NCBI GenBank assembly: GCA_016713925.1
Contig: JADJOH010000008.1
Location: 124,001 to 188,000, forward strand
Length of the DNA: 64,000 bases
Direction of reading: 5' to 3'
Origin: Bacteroidota bacterium
Lineage (GTDB): Bacteria > Bacteroidota > Bacteroidia > AKYH767-A > OLB10
Notes under the pieces: generated by a model
Databases searched by the model: none
Seen by the model: the letters and a program-made list of their open reading frames with translations, nothing else
Told to the model about the DNA's origin: nothing
Program-made: the position numbers and the translations under genes
Shown: in pieces, positions 35,314-44,099 of the stretch
Position numbering within the stretch: the stretch's first letter is position 1
Layout of the letters: every line of letters starts with the position of its first letter

Positions 35314-36030
35314 ATGACCGATAATTTTCTTTCCGCCCGTTGGGAAAACCTGATTATGGCAAATTATGCCATCGACCCGGATATTTTAAACCCTTATCTC
35401 CCAAAAGGTGTGGAGTTGGATTTTTATGAAGGCAACGCCTATGTGAGTCTGGTGGGATTTATGTTTAAAAAAACGAGCTTGTTTAATATTCCGATCCCTT
35501 TTTTAGGAACCTTTGAAGAAATCAATCTTCGTTTTTATGTGAAGAGAGTGGAAGGAGAGACCATTAAGCGCGGTGTGGTTTTTATTAATGAAACTGTGCC
35601 TTATAAATTAGTAGCATGGCTGGCCAATAAATTATATAAAGAACATTACATCGCCATTCCAACAAAGAATCAAATTGAAGTTACTCCTCTTTCCAGAAGT
35701 GTAAAATATTTATGGAAGACCAACGAGGAATGGAATCATATATCCGTAAATACCGCCGTTGAAAAGGAGGGGATGTTACCCGGGAGTATGGAAGAATTCA
35801 TCTTTGAACATTATTTCGGTTATACTAAAGTAAATGATCAGATTTCGCAAGAGTATGAAGTCAATCATCCGCGGTGGCTGGTGAATAAGGTACATGATTA
35901 TTCTATTCACTGCGATTTTACCGCCATGTATGGCAGTGACTTTTCATTTTTGAATACTCAATCACCGGATTCAGTAATCATTGCTGAAGGTTCACCGGTG
36001 ACAGTTAAATGGAAAAGAAATTCATTCTAA
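35314..36030 (+). CDS. DUF2071 (YqjF-like) protein
   Basis: 238 residues beginning SARWENLIMANYAIDPDIL, with YEGNAYVSLVGFMF and NLRFYVK, the core of the DUF2071 family. It is the full-length form (about 240 residues). It sits 28 bp after the SDR gene and 10 bp before the TIGR03643 gene, so the three are likely one operon. Reaction unknown. Confidence 0.85.
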   Translation: MTDNFLSARWENLIMANYAIDPDILNPYLPKGVELDFYEGNAYVSLVGFMFKKTSLFNIPIPFLGTFEEINLRFYVKRVEGETIKRGVVFINETVPYKLVAWLANKLYKEHYIAIPTKNQIEVTPLSRSVKYLWKTNEEWNHISVNTAVEKEGMLPGSMEEFIFEHYFGYTKVNDQISQEYEVNHPRWLVNKVHDYSIHCDFTAMYGSDFSFLNTQSPDSVIIAEGSPVTVKWKRNSF

Positions 36031-36040
36031 AAGGATACTA

Positions 36041-36310
36041 ATGGAGGCAAGAGAAATTGACAGAATCATTGAAATGGCATGGGAAGACCGCACTCCTTTT
36101 GAAGCAATAAAAGCGCAGTTTGGTTTTTCAGAGAGCGATGTGATTGCCATGATGCGAAGAGAATTAAAGCGCAGCAGTTTTAATCTTTGGCGTAAGCGGG
36201 TAAATAGTGGCATCAGCCAGAAACACGCGCAAAAAAGAAATCCCGACATCACGCGATTTAAATGCAGCCTGCAAAAATCCATATCCTTGAATAAAATCAG
36301 TAAGCGATAA
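36041..36310 (+). CDS. TIGR03643 family small protein
   Basis: 89 residues beginning EIDRIIEMAWEDRTPFEAI and containing FGFSESDVIAMMRRELKRSSF, LWRKRVNSG; this is the TIGR03643 family. It is basic and helical, probably DNA-binding by a helix-turn-helix at about 15-45. Members usually neighbour photolyase-type genes. Function is not established. Confidence 0.85.
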   Translation: MEAREIDRIIEMAWEDRTPFEAIKAQFGFSESDVIAMMRRELKRSSFNLWRKRVNSGISQKHAQKRNPDITRFKCSLQKSISLNKISKR

Positions 36311-36401
36311 ATGGAATTGTACTTTCTAACCGACTGTACATCGAAGTGAATACTGAAGCGCGAATTCCGGCTTAAAAATCGACAGGCTGATCTTAAATTA
36401 T

Positions 36402-36409
36402 TATATTTG
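36402..36409 (+). promoter_or_regulatory. -7 promoter element with a ~105-nt leader
   Basis: TATATTTG (TAnnTTTG). The next start codon is the ATG at 36521, giving an unusually long untranslated leader compared with other genes in the window. No known riboswitch was recognised. Confidence 0.4.
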
Positions 36410-36520
36410 TAATTAATCGATGGGTCCGGAGGAAGAGAAATCAGCCTCAGTTTTACGAGACTGACGTCCTGATCATCGAGAAAGATTTTCAAAGGTGTAT
36501 GGATGAAAATATAATTTTAG

Positions 36521-37261
36521 ATGTCAATCGTGTTATCAGAAATCATAGAACAATCCTACTCACTTTTTGCAAAATACCATCCGTCAAGACCTCTTGACAT
36601 ATGTACCGATTGCTGTATGACACCTGAAGAGGAAGGTAAATTGGCGGGATTGCCGGTGAGAGAAATCCCCCGGGATCTTTTATCCTGCTATAACGATGGC
36701 GCGAAACCCGAAAAGACAAGGATTGAAGAAATTAAGCATTTCCTGCCACGATATTTGGACTTGATCGGACATTTTCAATTTCCTACGCACTCTACTGAAT
36801 TGTCATTCTCCAGACTTATACCCTTTGAAAAGAACGAATGGTCAAAGGAAGAGCTGGATTTGCTCCTTCGCTTCAATAGTAGCTTTTTTAAACATTGTCT
36901 TACAATATACCCGATACCTTCTTTTTCGGATGAAATCGACACCATTTTAATAATGTTTTGGAGAGCCGGTTTTAACATTGCGGATTTGCTTACAATATGG
37001 GAAAACGATAAAACAGTAGTTGGCACATTGCATTTTCGCGACTTGTACTTTCACGGTTTTGAAGAATACAACCCTACAAAACTCTCCAGTGCGTTTGCCG
37101 ATAAAGAACTTGCGGATATCTTGTTGACGTGGCGCGCTTCCGATAAAGTCAAACAAAACTTTGCCGGAAACATTGAACAAATAATAATCGAAAAGAATGA
37201 TCTCGATATCGACGATCTTAATGAACTGAATTTACTCTATGATATACTTCGTGCAAAGTAA
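36521..37261 (+). CDS. Uncharacterised soluble protein
   Basis: 246 residues, mostly helical, with no signal or membrane helix. The N-terminal region has a Cys cluster CTDCCMTPEEE (about 28-38) that could bind a metal, and the rest is Leu- and Phe-rich. I recall similar hypothetical proteins in Bacteroidota but no assigned function. Confidence 0.65.
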   Translation: MSIVLSEIIEQSYSLFAKYHPSRPLDICTDCCMTPEEEGKLAGLPVREIPRDLLSCYNDGAKPEKTRIEEIKHFLPRYLDLIGHFQFPTHSTELSFSRLIPFEKNEWSKEELDLLLRFNSSFFKHCLTIYPIPSFSDEIDTILIMFWRAGFNIADLLTIWENDKTVVGTLHFRDLYFHGFEEYNPTKLSSAFADKELADILLTWRASDKVKQNFAGNIEQIIIEKNDLDIDDLNELNLLYDILRAK

Positions 37262-37363
37262 ATAGAGTTAAATTTAGAATTGCATAAGTTGAAATGTCAA
37301 ATCGGGAGTATATCGCTACCGGAAAGCAAGAATTTGGAATGAAAAATATACAATGATGAAATT

Positions 37364-37873
37364 ATGATTTTAAGTTCGTTTCTCTTTCTGATAATTCCTT
37401 TGATTGTCCTGTTGCTTATAGGCTATTTAGTGATCAGGGCATATAGCAGGAATGCTGACGCGATCTTAGATCGGTTGTTAAAGCAGACAGCCCACCTGAG
37501 ACACGTTGATTTGAAGGATATACACCTTACCTATCATGTTTCCAATGGATCAATGATGTATCCTTCAATTAACAACAGTGCGGATATCTACCTCTTTGAT
37601 AATTTTATGATTTTAGCAAGAAGACAAAATTTTATTGTACAAATTGATTTTAAACCAACCCTCATCAGCAAGGACCCGATAGAAATCCAACAATTTTTGG
37701 GCCTTATAGATATTGATAAGATAGAGAAAGTATCCGAAGCTATTGAAAAAGGAGAATTTAAAATTCATCTAACCGCCCTTCATTTCAATTATTATAAAAC
37801 GGTATTGACCTTAAAAGGCCTGACTGTTGAACAACTACAGCAACTCTCACACATTAAAAATTGGAGCAATTAA
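37364..37873 (+). CDS. Uncharacterised protein with N-terminal membrane helix
   Basis: 169 residues; one helix at about 5-25 and a soluble remainder with mixed strands (NSADIYLFDNFMILARRQNFIVQIDF, LKGLTVEQLQQLSHI). The soluble domain resembles a PH-like fold by pattern only. It overlaps the next frame near its end, consistent with co-transcription. Confidence 0.55.
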   Translation: MILSSFLFLIIPLIVLLLIGYLVIRAYSRNADAILDRLLKQTAHLRHVDLKDIHLTYHVSNGSMMYPSINNSADIYLFDNFMILARRQNFIVQIDFKPTLISKDPIEIQQFLGLIDIDKIEKVSEAIEKGEFKIHLTALHFNYYKTVLTLKGLTVEQLQQLSHIKNWSN

Positions 37874-37890
37874 GTTATACTTACAATTTT

Positions 37891-38397
37891 ATGAAGCAAA
37901 CACCGGGGATTGAATTATTTAAAAACAGAAGTTTAGTTGTTGGCATTCTCATACTATTTATATTTAGTTGTCAGACGCATACAACCATCGAATACCGCCT
38001 GGATACGAGTCAGGAGTATATAAGGCAAGATGGCTATGCTTTGAGTTGCCAAGTAGACGGAGATGTGCTCGTTGTCGGCACCTATACTCCGGAAAGTTGG
38101 GGTCCGGGGTTTTATTATGATTATTTAAAAGGAAAGAAGTCAGAAAAAAGAATTAAAATCGTCAATGTGAAAGTGAGTTTTATAGAGACGGCGGATACTC
38201 TGAAATTAAAAGAGGTTCGTAAGGAGAGAGAATACATTTTTTCAGAGCAACATTTGGCAGACATCATCAACAACAATAAGCAGCTGCAGCTTACCATCTA
38301 TTTTAAGGAAAGTGATTCACCCATCATTGTAGAAAAGGAATTTACACTTGTTAGATTAAAAAATACGGAATCGACCGGTACAATGCCGCATTCATAA
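37891..38397 (+). CDS. Uncharacterised probable lipoprotein
   Basis: 168 residues from the ATG at 37891; a TTG at 37861 would overlap the gene before. A hydrophobic N-terminus ends IFSCQT, a probable lipobox with Cys27. The mature part is beta-rich, with no known motif. Confidence 0.55.
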   Translation: MKQTPGIELFKNRSLVVGILILFIFSCQTHTTIEYRLDTSQEYIRQDGYALSCQVDGDVLVVGTYTPESWGPGFYYDYLKGKKSEKRIKIVNVKVSFIETADTLKLKEVRKEREYIFSEQHLADIINNNKQLQLTIYFKESDSPIIVEKEFTLVRLKNTESTGTMPHS

Positions 38398-38502
38398 AGA
38401 AGTTTCATTCCGGATGGGTATTGTAAAGGCAGGTTGGCAGGTAGGGCGGGCGATTAGCATACGTTCCATTGAAGTACGAAGCACCGGCTTCCGTTTTTTG
38501 GT

Positions 38503-38510
38503 TAACTTTG
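38503..38510 (+). promoter_or_regulatory. -7 promoter element
   Basis: TAACTTTG fits TAnnTTTG, 24 bases before the GTG start at 38535. It lies inside the TTG-initiated extension from 38469, so it supports the shorter gene. Confidence 0.45.
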
Positions 38511-38534
38511 GGATATGTTATTAAACGCAGAAGT

Positions 38535-39266
38535 GTGAAAAATCTTCTCTTGATTTTCTTTCTTTCAGTTTCGCCACTCGTGTTCGCGCAGAAGTTTATG
38601 ATAAAGGGAGGAGATACGCTCCTATATAAGGAAACAATGGAAATTCGTGAAAATGGAGATACCCTCTACCTTGGTGCCTGCCGGACATTTGAAAAGGTGA
38701 ACGATAGAATAATAAACCAATCGGATGATCAATGTTTACGACAAGGACTTTGGGTGATCACCGATTCTTCGGGAAATTATTGGTCAGGAAATTATCACAA
38801 CAACCATCAAGTGGGAATCTGGAAACACTTTGACAGGAAGAATACACTTCTCAAAGAGACAGAAAAAGTTTCGATTGGCAAAGAAACGTATAAGGTTAAG
38901 GAGATTGATTATATAAATGGAAAACCTGTTATTCGGGTGGACAGGAAGTTTTTAGCTTTCTATATAAAGAATCTTGTCGCCATCATGGTAATTTTCTTCG
39001 GTACATTTTTCGGACGGGTATTCGTCAATAGCCGCATTTATAATTTAGAGAATGGAACAAACTTTTCTCCAATTGTTGTTTATTTTCCAGGATTTAACAG
39101 AGGTAATTTGAAGCATAGCCTGCTTTCTACATTTACATTTTGGTTCTATCACTACAAACCTGAAAGCAGACCACTAGTTTTAATTAGCAATTCCATGTCA
39201 GCAATTGCACTAACCATATTCATCGGGATTATTGCGGGACTTATAATTAGTGGAGGTTTAAGTTAG
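38535..39266 (+). CDS. Exported protein with two C-terminal membrane helices
   Basis: 243 residues starting at a GTG that gives a clean signal peptide (MKNLLLIFFLSVSPLVFAQ). The extracytoplasmic part (about 20-140) includes GLWVITDSSGNYWSGNYHNNHQVGIW, similar to MORN/toxin_YwqK-like repeats. Helices at about 146-163 and 218-240 follow. The exact family is uncertain. Confidence 0.6.
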   Translation: MKNLLLIFFLSVSPLVFAQKFMIKGGDTLLYKETMEIRENGDTLYLGACRTFEKVNDRIINQSDDQCLRQGLWVITDSSGNYWSGNYHNNHQVGIWKHFDRKNTLLKETEKVSIGKETYKVKEIDYINGKPVIRVDRKFLAFYIKNLVAIMVIFFGTFFGRVFVNSRIYNLENGTNFSPIVVYFPGFNRGNLKHSLLSTFTFWFYHYKPESRPLVLISNSMSAIALTIFIGIIAGLIISGGLS

Positions 39267-39362
39267 TGCTGTACGTATGAATCACCAAAGACAAGATCAA
39301 TATAAACTTAGTTTTACCCATTGCATAGATTTACCGTACCTTGAAATTCTGTATAAAATTAA

Positions 39363-39869
39363 ATGCTAAAATTGCTTCGAAATATTTATTCAAATTTTTC
39401 TTCCCAAAAGGATAGGCTGAAGTATGGATGGCTTTCAGCACTCTTTGCTTTTATGTTCGGGATCTATGGCTATACTCTTTCATTTGCCGGAGAACATATC
39501 TGTTTTTTTATACCGGCGCCGATAGCAGCATTTATTGTAAACTACCTGCTATGGCATTGGACATTTAAAACAAAATCAGATTTTAAAATGGGAAATGTGG
39601 TCAGCATTGGAATTATTGGTGTCCCTGTCATTCACTATTTCACTTTTTTACTTATGGGTTTCGGCAGAATTATTTGTTATCGCCTCACCGGAAATTGTAC
39701 GGATTATACCGGTCAACCGGACAGCATTCCAGGGGTGTTGGGTTTTAGTGTAGTACAGATGCTCATCGCTATTTATAAAACAGGAATTATTACCATTCCA
39801 ATGGGGATCGCAATCGGTATTTATGTTTTAAAAACGTCGAAGGTGAAGAACACTGAAATTTTGAAATGA
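39363..39869 (+). CDS. Membrane protein of unknown function
   Basis: 168 residues with four helices (about 22-40, 45-65, 78-100, 130-155). A loop (about 103-120) carries two Cys (CYRLTGNCTDY). No family is recognised. It ends a run of plus-strand genes before a repeat-rich convergent region. Confidence 0.6.
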   Translation: MLKLLRNIYSNFSSQKDRLKYGWLSALFAFMFGIYGYTLSFAGEHICFFIPAPIAAFIVNYLLWHWTFKTKSDFKMGNVVSIGIIGVPVIHYFTFLLMGFGRIICYRLTGNCTDYTGQPDSIPGVLGFSVVQMLIAIYKTGIITIPMGIAIGIYVLKTSKVKNTEILK

Positions 39870-40533
39870 AAATCTGCTCCGGATGGATTTTTACTGTTCT
39901 TCGTTAACTCTTGTCACCAAAAAGAGATATTCAAATCAAAGGCGATCTAAACTTCAATCTTCAGAATAACGTAGTAAAGCTATGAATTGTAGTTTTATAT
40001 CACAAATAAAGATATATAAGATCAGTATACGGAAGACCTAATTATTTAAATACTTTGAATAAGGATATGTTTCCTTTTTATGTATCTTAAATTTATAAGA
40101 GGATACTGGACAACGCCCTCAGCGCTAACCAGACTATTTGCTTACTTCCGCATTAGGAATTCTACACTAGCGCTATAAAGGCGGTATCTCTGTAACCTGA
40201 CCCTTTCCTGACTTCCGCTTTGGGACTTCTACAAAAGCCCTGTAGGGGCGGTATCTCTGTAACCGACAAACTCTCCTCTCCTTTCAACCGCCGGTACCCG
40301 ACCTAAGGTCGGGTACCGGCATTGGTGGGAGAAGAGGATATCCTTTTTTACAGAGATGCCGCCCCTACAGGGCTCTAATAATTTGTTACGCATACTCGTA
40401 TTCTTTCTGTAAAGGAAGATTTACAAATAGTTAAAAACATCCTTATCTATCTGACTCTTTCAAATAGAAATCCTCAATTCAGGACCGGTCATTTATGCTA
40501 CAACATTGCCCTATTGCGGATTTCACCTGCACA
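39870..40533. other. Repeat-rich convergent intergenic region
   Basis: 664 bp between convergent genes. The first 270 bp are AT-rich without visible structure. 40144-40374 holds the repeat complex listed separately. The rest shows nothing clear. Confidence 0.7.
40144..40374. repeat. Composite palindromic repeat element
   Basis: Two direct ~53-bp copies (40144-40196, diverged; 40211-40263) both ending GGCGGTATCTCTGTAACC. An inverted copy of the 27-bp end (AGCCCTGTAGGGGCGG...) lies at 40348-40374 with one mismatch. Between them is a perfect palindrome, GCCGGTACCCGACCT, A, and its complement (40290-40320). The layout, two inward-facing arms around a long hairpin, suggests a mobile or transcription-ending element. 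Confidence 0.85.
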
Positions 40534-42189
40534 TCACCAACGGTTCACCACAATTTTCTTCACTGCCTGCTGCGCACCGGATTTTACATGGATAAAGTAA
40601 ACGCCATCCGAAGCATTGAGTGTAAACGTTTCAGTCGAAGAAGAAGCTATGGATGATGAAATTATCTCACCAACAAGGTTGTACACGGACACCGTGGCAT
40701 TCATTGATAAACCGGATATGGTAAATGTTTCATTCGAAGGGTTAGGAAATACGTTTATACCATCAGAGAAACTACTTTCTTCCAATCCAGTCACCTGGCT
40801 TAATTTTGCTATGAAAATATCTGATTGAACTGAATTAGTAGGTGCTGCTTTGGTAAGTAAAGTTGATCCAAATGAAATGTTAGGGGAGAAGAAAGATCCT
40901 GTAATATACACATTGCTATTCGTATCAGTTACGATATCATATCCTTCATCCCTTTTTATTCCTCCTGCACTTGTAGCCCAGATATGATTTCCGCTTGAGT
41001 CATATTTCGCAATGAAAATATCATTAATACCTGAATTGATAAGTGTAGTTGAACCAAAGGTAATGGTAGAACTCCAAAAATACCCTGTTACATATACATT
41101 CCCGGTCCCGTCTGTAGTAATGCTGTTTCCATTCACTTGACTTGCCGCCCCCTCACTTTTCGCCCAAAGAACATTTCCATTTCCATCGTATTTCACTATA
41201 AAAAGATCCCAACCTCCTGAATTGATGAGTGTATAAGCACCAAAAGTAATGGAGGAGCTCTGAAAATAACCCGTTGCATATACATTTCCACTACTGCTGT
41301 CCACGGTGATGCTCATCCCCTCATCCATATTGGTTCCTCCGGCGCGTTGTGCCCATAAAACATTTCCATTGATGTCATATTTCACTATAAAAAAATCAGA
41401 AATACTATTGCTGATGGCATTGGGTAATGTTATTGAGTCAAAAGTAACAACAGGTCCATCAAAATAACCTGTTATATATACGTTTCCACTCCCGTCTGCC
41501 CCTATACTATGGCCTTTCTCATAATCTAATGCCCCTCCTCCTCCGGCGCTTTTAGCCCATAGCACATTTCCATTGGTATCATATTTCACTATAAAAATTT
41601 CAGGAATACCGTCAAAGCCGGTATTAGTAAGTAAGGTTGGACCAAAGACAATTGAGGCACTCTCATAATATCCCGTTACATATACATTTCCGTTAATGTC
41701 TGAATCGATGCTATAGCCTGCAGCTCTATCCCACCCTCCTGCGCTTTTCGCCCAAAGCATATTTCCATTGGTATCGTATTTGGTAATGAAAACATCATGG
41801 GGACCTGTACCGGTGAGCGTGGTTGAACCAAAAGTAGTATTAATCCAAAAATAACCTGTAACGTATACATTTCCGCTTCCGTCTGTGGTTATACTTAAAC
41901 CCGCATCTGAATAAATTCCGGTCGTTGTTCTAGCCCAGAGAACAGTTCCATTAGCGTCATATTTCACTACAAAAAGATTACTAGAAGAACTTCCATAGAG
42001 AGTTAATGTCCCAAAGGTAATAGAGGGATCATCAAAATACCCTGTTACATATATATTGCCGTTTCCATCAATGGCCATGCTTGTACTAGCATCATAGGTT
42101 GTTCCTCCCGCGCTCTTCGCCCATTGCCAGGTTTGTGCGTTTGTAATCATTGAGACAATGAGGAAGAGGAAAGTAAGAAATTTCTTCAT
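40534..42189 (-). CDS. SBBP beta-propeller protein with T9SS sorting domain
   Basis: 551 residues; signal peptide 1-18 (ITNAQ). Eight or nine SBBP repeats of about 55 residues follow, each with GNVLWAKSAGG, GNVYVTGYF, ITFGSTTL and FIVKYDTNG, forming a beta-propeller. The last about 75 residues are a type A T9SS C-terminal domain (INVFPNPSNETFTISG, DGVYFIHVKSG). Surface-exposed or secreted; likely binds other macromolecules. Stands alone. Confidence 0.9.
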   Translation of the reverse strand: MKKFLTFLFLIVSMITNAQTWQWAKSAGGTTYDASTSMAIDGNGNIYVTGYFDDPSITFGTLTLYGSSSSNLFVVKYDANGTVLWARTTTGIYSDAGLSITTDGSGNVYVTGYFWINTTFGSTTLTGTGPHDVFITKYDTNGNMLWAKSAGGWDRAAGYSIDSDINGNVYVTGYYESASIVFGPTLLTNTGFDGIPEIFIVKYDTNGNVLWAKSAGGGGALDYEKGHSIGADGSGNVYITGYFDGPVVTFDSITLPNAISNSISDFFIVKYDINGNVLWAQRAGGTNMDEGMSITVDSSSGNVYATGYFQSSSITFGAYTLINSGGWDLFIVKYDGNGNVLWAKSEGAASQVNGNSITTDGTGNVYVTGYFWSSTITFGSTTLINSGINDIFIAKYDSSGNHIWATSAGGIKRDEGYDIVTDTNSNVYITGSFFSPNISFGSTLLTKAAPTNSVQSDIFIAKLSQVTGLEESSFSDGINVFPNPSNETFTISGLSMNATVSVYNLVGEIISSSIASSSTETFTLNASDGVYFIHVKSGAQQAVKKIVVNRW

Positions 42190-42391
42190 AGCAGGTAATT
42201 TTAAATTAAAAGCAAAAGGTTGAATACAGTTGGTAATTCAACTTTTTGCAGAAATAAAGATATGGAATTATAATATATATCTAACCATTATGGTCTTAAA
42301 AAATACGTTTGCGAAAAAACATAATTTCATATCAATAAAAGCAAACATTTACAGAAATTACTTAAAAGTATCACCGGCAAAAGTTTCCGGA

Positions 42392-43978
42392 TTAAAATTC
42401 CTTTTCTTTCCTAAACAAAAACATCCCATTCAAAAATGCATAAAACGTTACTCCCGCCTGTGTTTCCAGCGTATCTTCGTTTAAGAAGGATCCTGCGGCG
42501 ATCAAAAGGAAGGCGAAGTACACGAGATCTCTTCTTTGAAAGGAAATTTTGAAGGTGTAGAGGAGTACAACGATGAAGAGTAACATCCCCGGCCAGCCAA
42601 AGGCTACACCTAAACTCAGGTATTGGTTATGGGCACGAAGCCTCCACTCTTTGGTGAGCGAGGAGTTGCGGCTTTCATAAGCCTCCTGAAATGCCGACGG
42701 AACATCTCCTGTTCCTACACCGGTGAAGGGATGTTGGGTGATGATCCAATAAGCCGTTTTCCAGTATTCGAGTCGCTGTGCCAGGGTATGTCCGCTGCTG
42801 ACATTATTGAAGTAGTAGTTGCGGTATTCTCCACCGAGTTCTTTGAAGCGAAACAAAATGTTATTTTCTCCCCGTACGTATTCGGGAGTGGGATATCCGG
42901 CTTCTATGTTTTGCACATCAGCAGCACTTAACTGTTCCACACCTGCTGCATCTTTGCTGTATCCTTTGTAAGTCAGATAACGCATCAACGTCACCAGTTG
43001 CATCCGGCCCCGTCCATCACTGTACCATACCCGTTGCTTGCTTCGCTTCATCCAGGCCGTATCTATTTCCAGATCGTTGTACTGTATCCAAACGTATCTT
43101 CCTTCTTCAACATCTTTCCGGTCCCAGTCGTTTTTGCAGGTATTTCCTCGTGCTGTAAGGTCGTGTAACTGTTCCTTGTGAATGACCGGTTCTTGTATGG
43201 ATTGAATGAAAATGTAATCATAGATCTTCCATCCCGAGAAAATGAAGAGCAGCAACACTAAACCGGCGAGACTACGCCCTATGTTGTTGGTGGATGTAAG
43301 GACAGCATATATTAATCCCGCTACGAGTAAAATACTCAATAGAAAGATGCCGGTAATGGATTGAAGTAAAAGTAAAAAGTATAAACACCAGCAGATAAAT
43401 GCGGTGAACAGGATTTTCTGCAAAATAGATTTGCTCTGAGAAAGAAGATAAAAAGCCATCACCAGCGCGACATCAATCAGCAAACTCAAACGAATATGTG
43501 AAATAAATATACTCAACTGCCGGTAGTTGGTCACCGGTTCGCCCATCAATCCCCATCGGGCAAACATCCCGGCTCCTGTCGATAGAAGTACGCCCACCAT
43601 TAAACCGTAAAATAATTTACGTAACTGCTCAGCCGTTAGTAATGGTCCGGCCGCGAAAAGTAATGGCATTAACAAAAGAGGAAGCTTGACACGAATGTCT
43701 TTAGATGCATACTTGAAATCTTCCGTATTCCATAGCCCTGTAAGATGCACCAGAAATAATCCCGTGAGTAACCAAAAGACCGGTTGCCGGATGGCGTTGT
43801 GCAATCTTCCTTTCAGATTCCCGGCCATCAACCATCCGCCTGCCATCACAAATTGCCCCAGACTCATTCCCAGGTTCCAGAGTGGCAAGGAAAAAGCAAT
43901 CAGCAAGGCTCCGGCAAAAAAGATAATCTCTCCGGCACGATGGATAGACGATATTCCGGTTTTAAAATTATTTTTCAA
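42392..43978 (-). CDS. O-antigen ligase-like membrane protein
   Basis: 528 residues starting at a TTG (next upstream ATG absent). About 11 membrane helices plus a large periplasmic loop (about 235-390). The Wzy_C/O-antigen-ligase signature is seen as TQHPFTGVGTGDVPSAF and RAHNQYLSLGVAFGWPG near residues 415-470. These enzymes join polysaccharide to lipid A core or polymerise repeat units. The glycosyltransferases at 59-60 kb could serve the same surface polysaccharide, but they are not in the same operon. Confidence 0.85.
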   Translation of the reverse strand: MKNNFKTGISSIHRAGEIIFFAGALLIAFSLPLWNLGMSLGQFVMAGGWLMAGNLKGRLHNAIRQPVFWLLTGLFLVHLTGLWNTEDFKYASKDIRVKLPLLLMPLLFAAGPLLTAEQLRKLFYGLMVGVLLSTGAGMFARWGLMGEPVTNYRQLSIFISHIRLSLLIDVALVMAFYLLSQSKSILQKILFTAFICWCLYFLLLLQSITGIFLLSILLVAGLIYAVLTSTNNIGRSLAGLVLLLFIFSGWKIYDYIFIQSIQEPVIHKEQLHDLTARGNTCKNDWDRKDVEEGRYVWIQYNDLEIDTAWMKRSKQRVWYSDGRGRMQLVTLMRYLTYKGYSKDAAGVEQLSAADVQNIEAGYPTPEYVRGENNILFRFKELGGEYRNYYFNNVSSGHTLAQRLEYWKTAYWIITQHPFTGVGTGDVPSAFQEAYESRNSSLTKEWRLRAHNQYLSLGVAFGWPGMLLFIVVLLYTFKISFQRRDLVYFAFLLIAAGSFLNEDTLETQAGVTFYAFLNGMFLFRKEKEF

Positions 43979-44099
43979 GAGATGCAGGTTCCTCCGACCT
44001 AAGCTTAGCCGGATTATTATTTATAGATGACTGAAATAAACATTCAGAAAAAACGGATCAACCGTCCTTGTTGTATTTTTCCGGATGGATATATTTTCC

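Noticed and set aside
36410..36520. Riboswitch in the ~105-nt leader
   Set aside because: Only short, weak pairings; no recognisable core of a known class.
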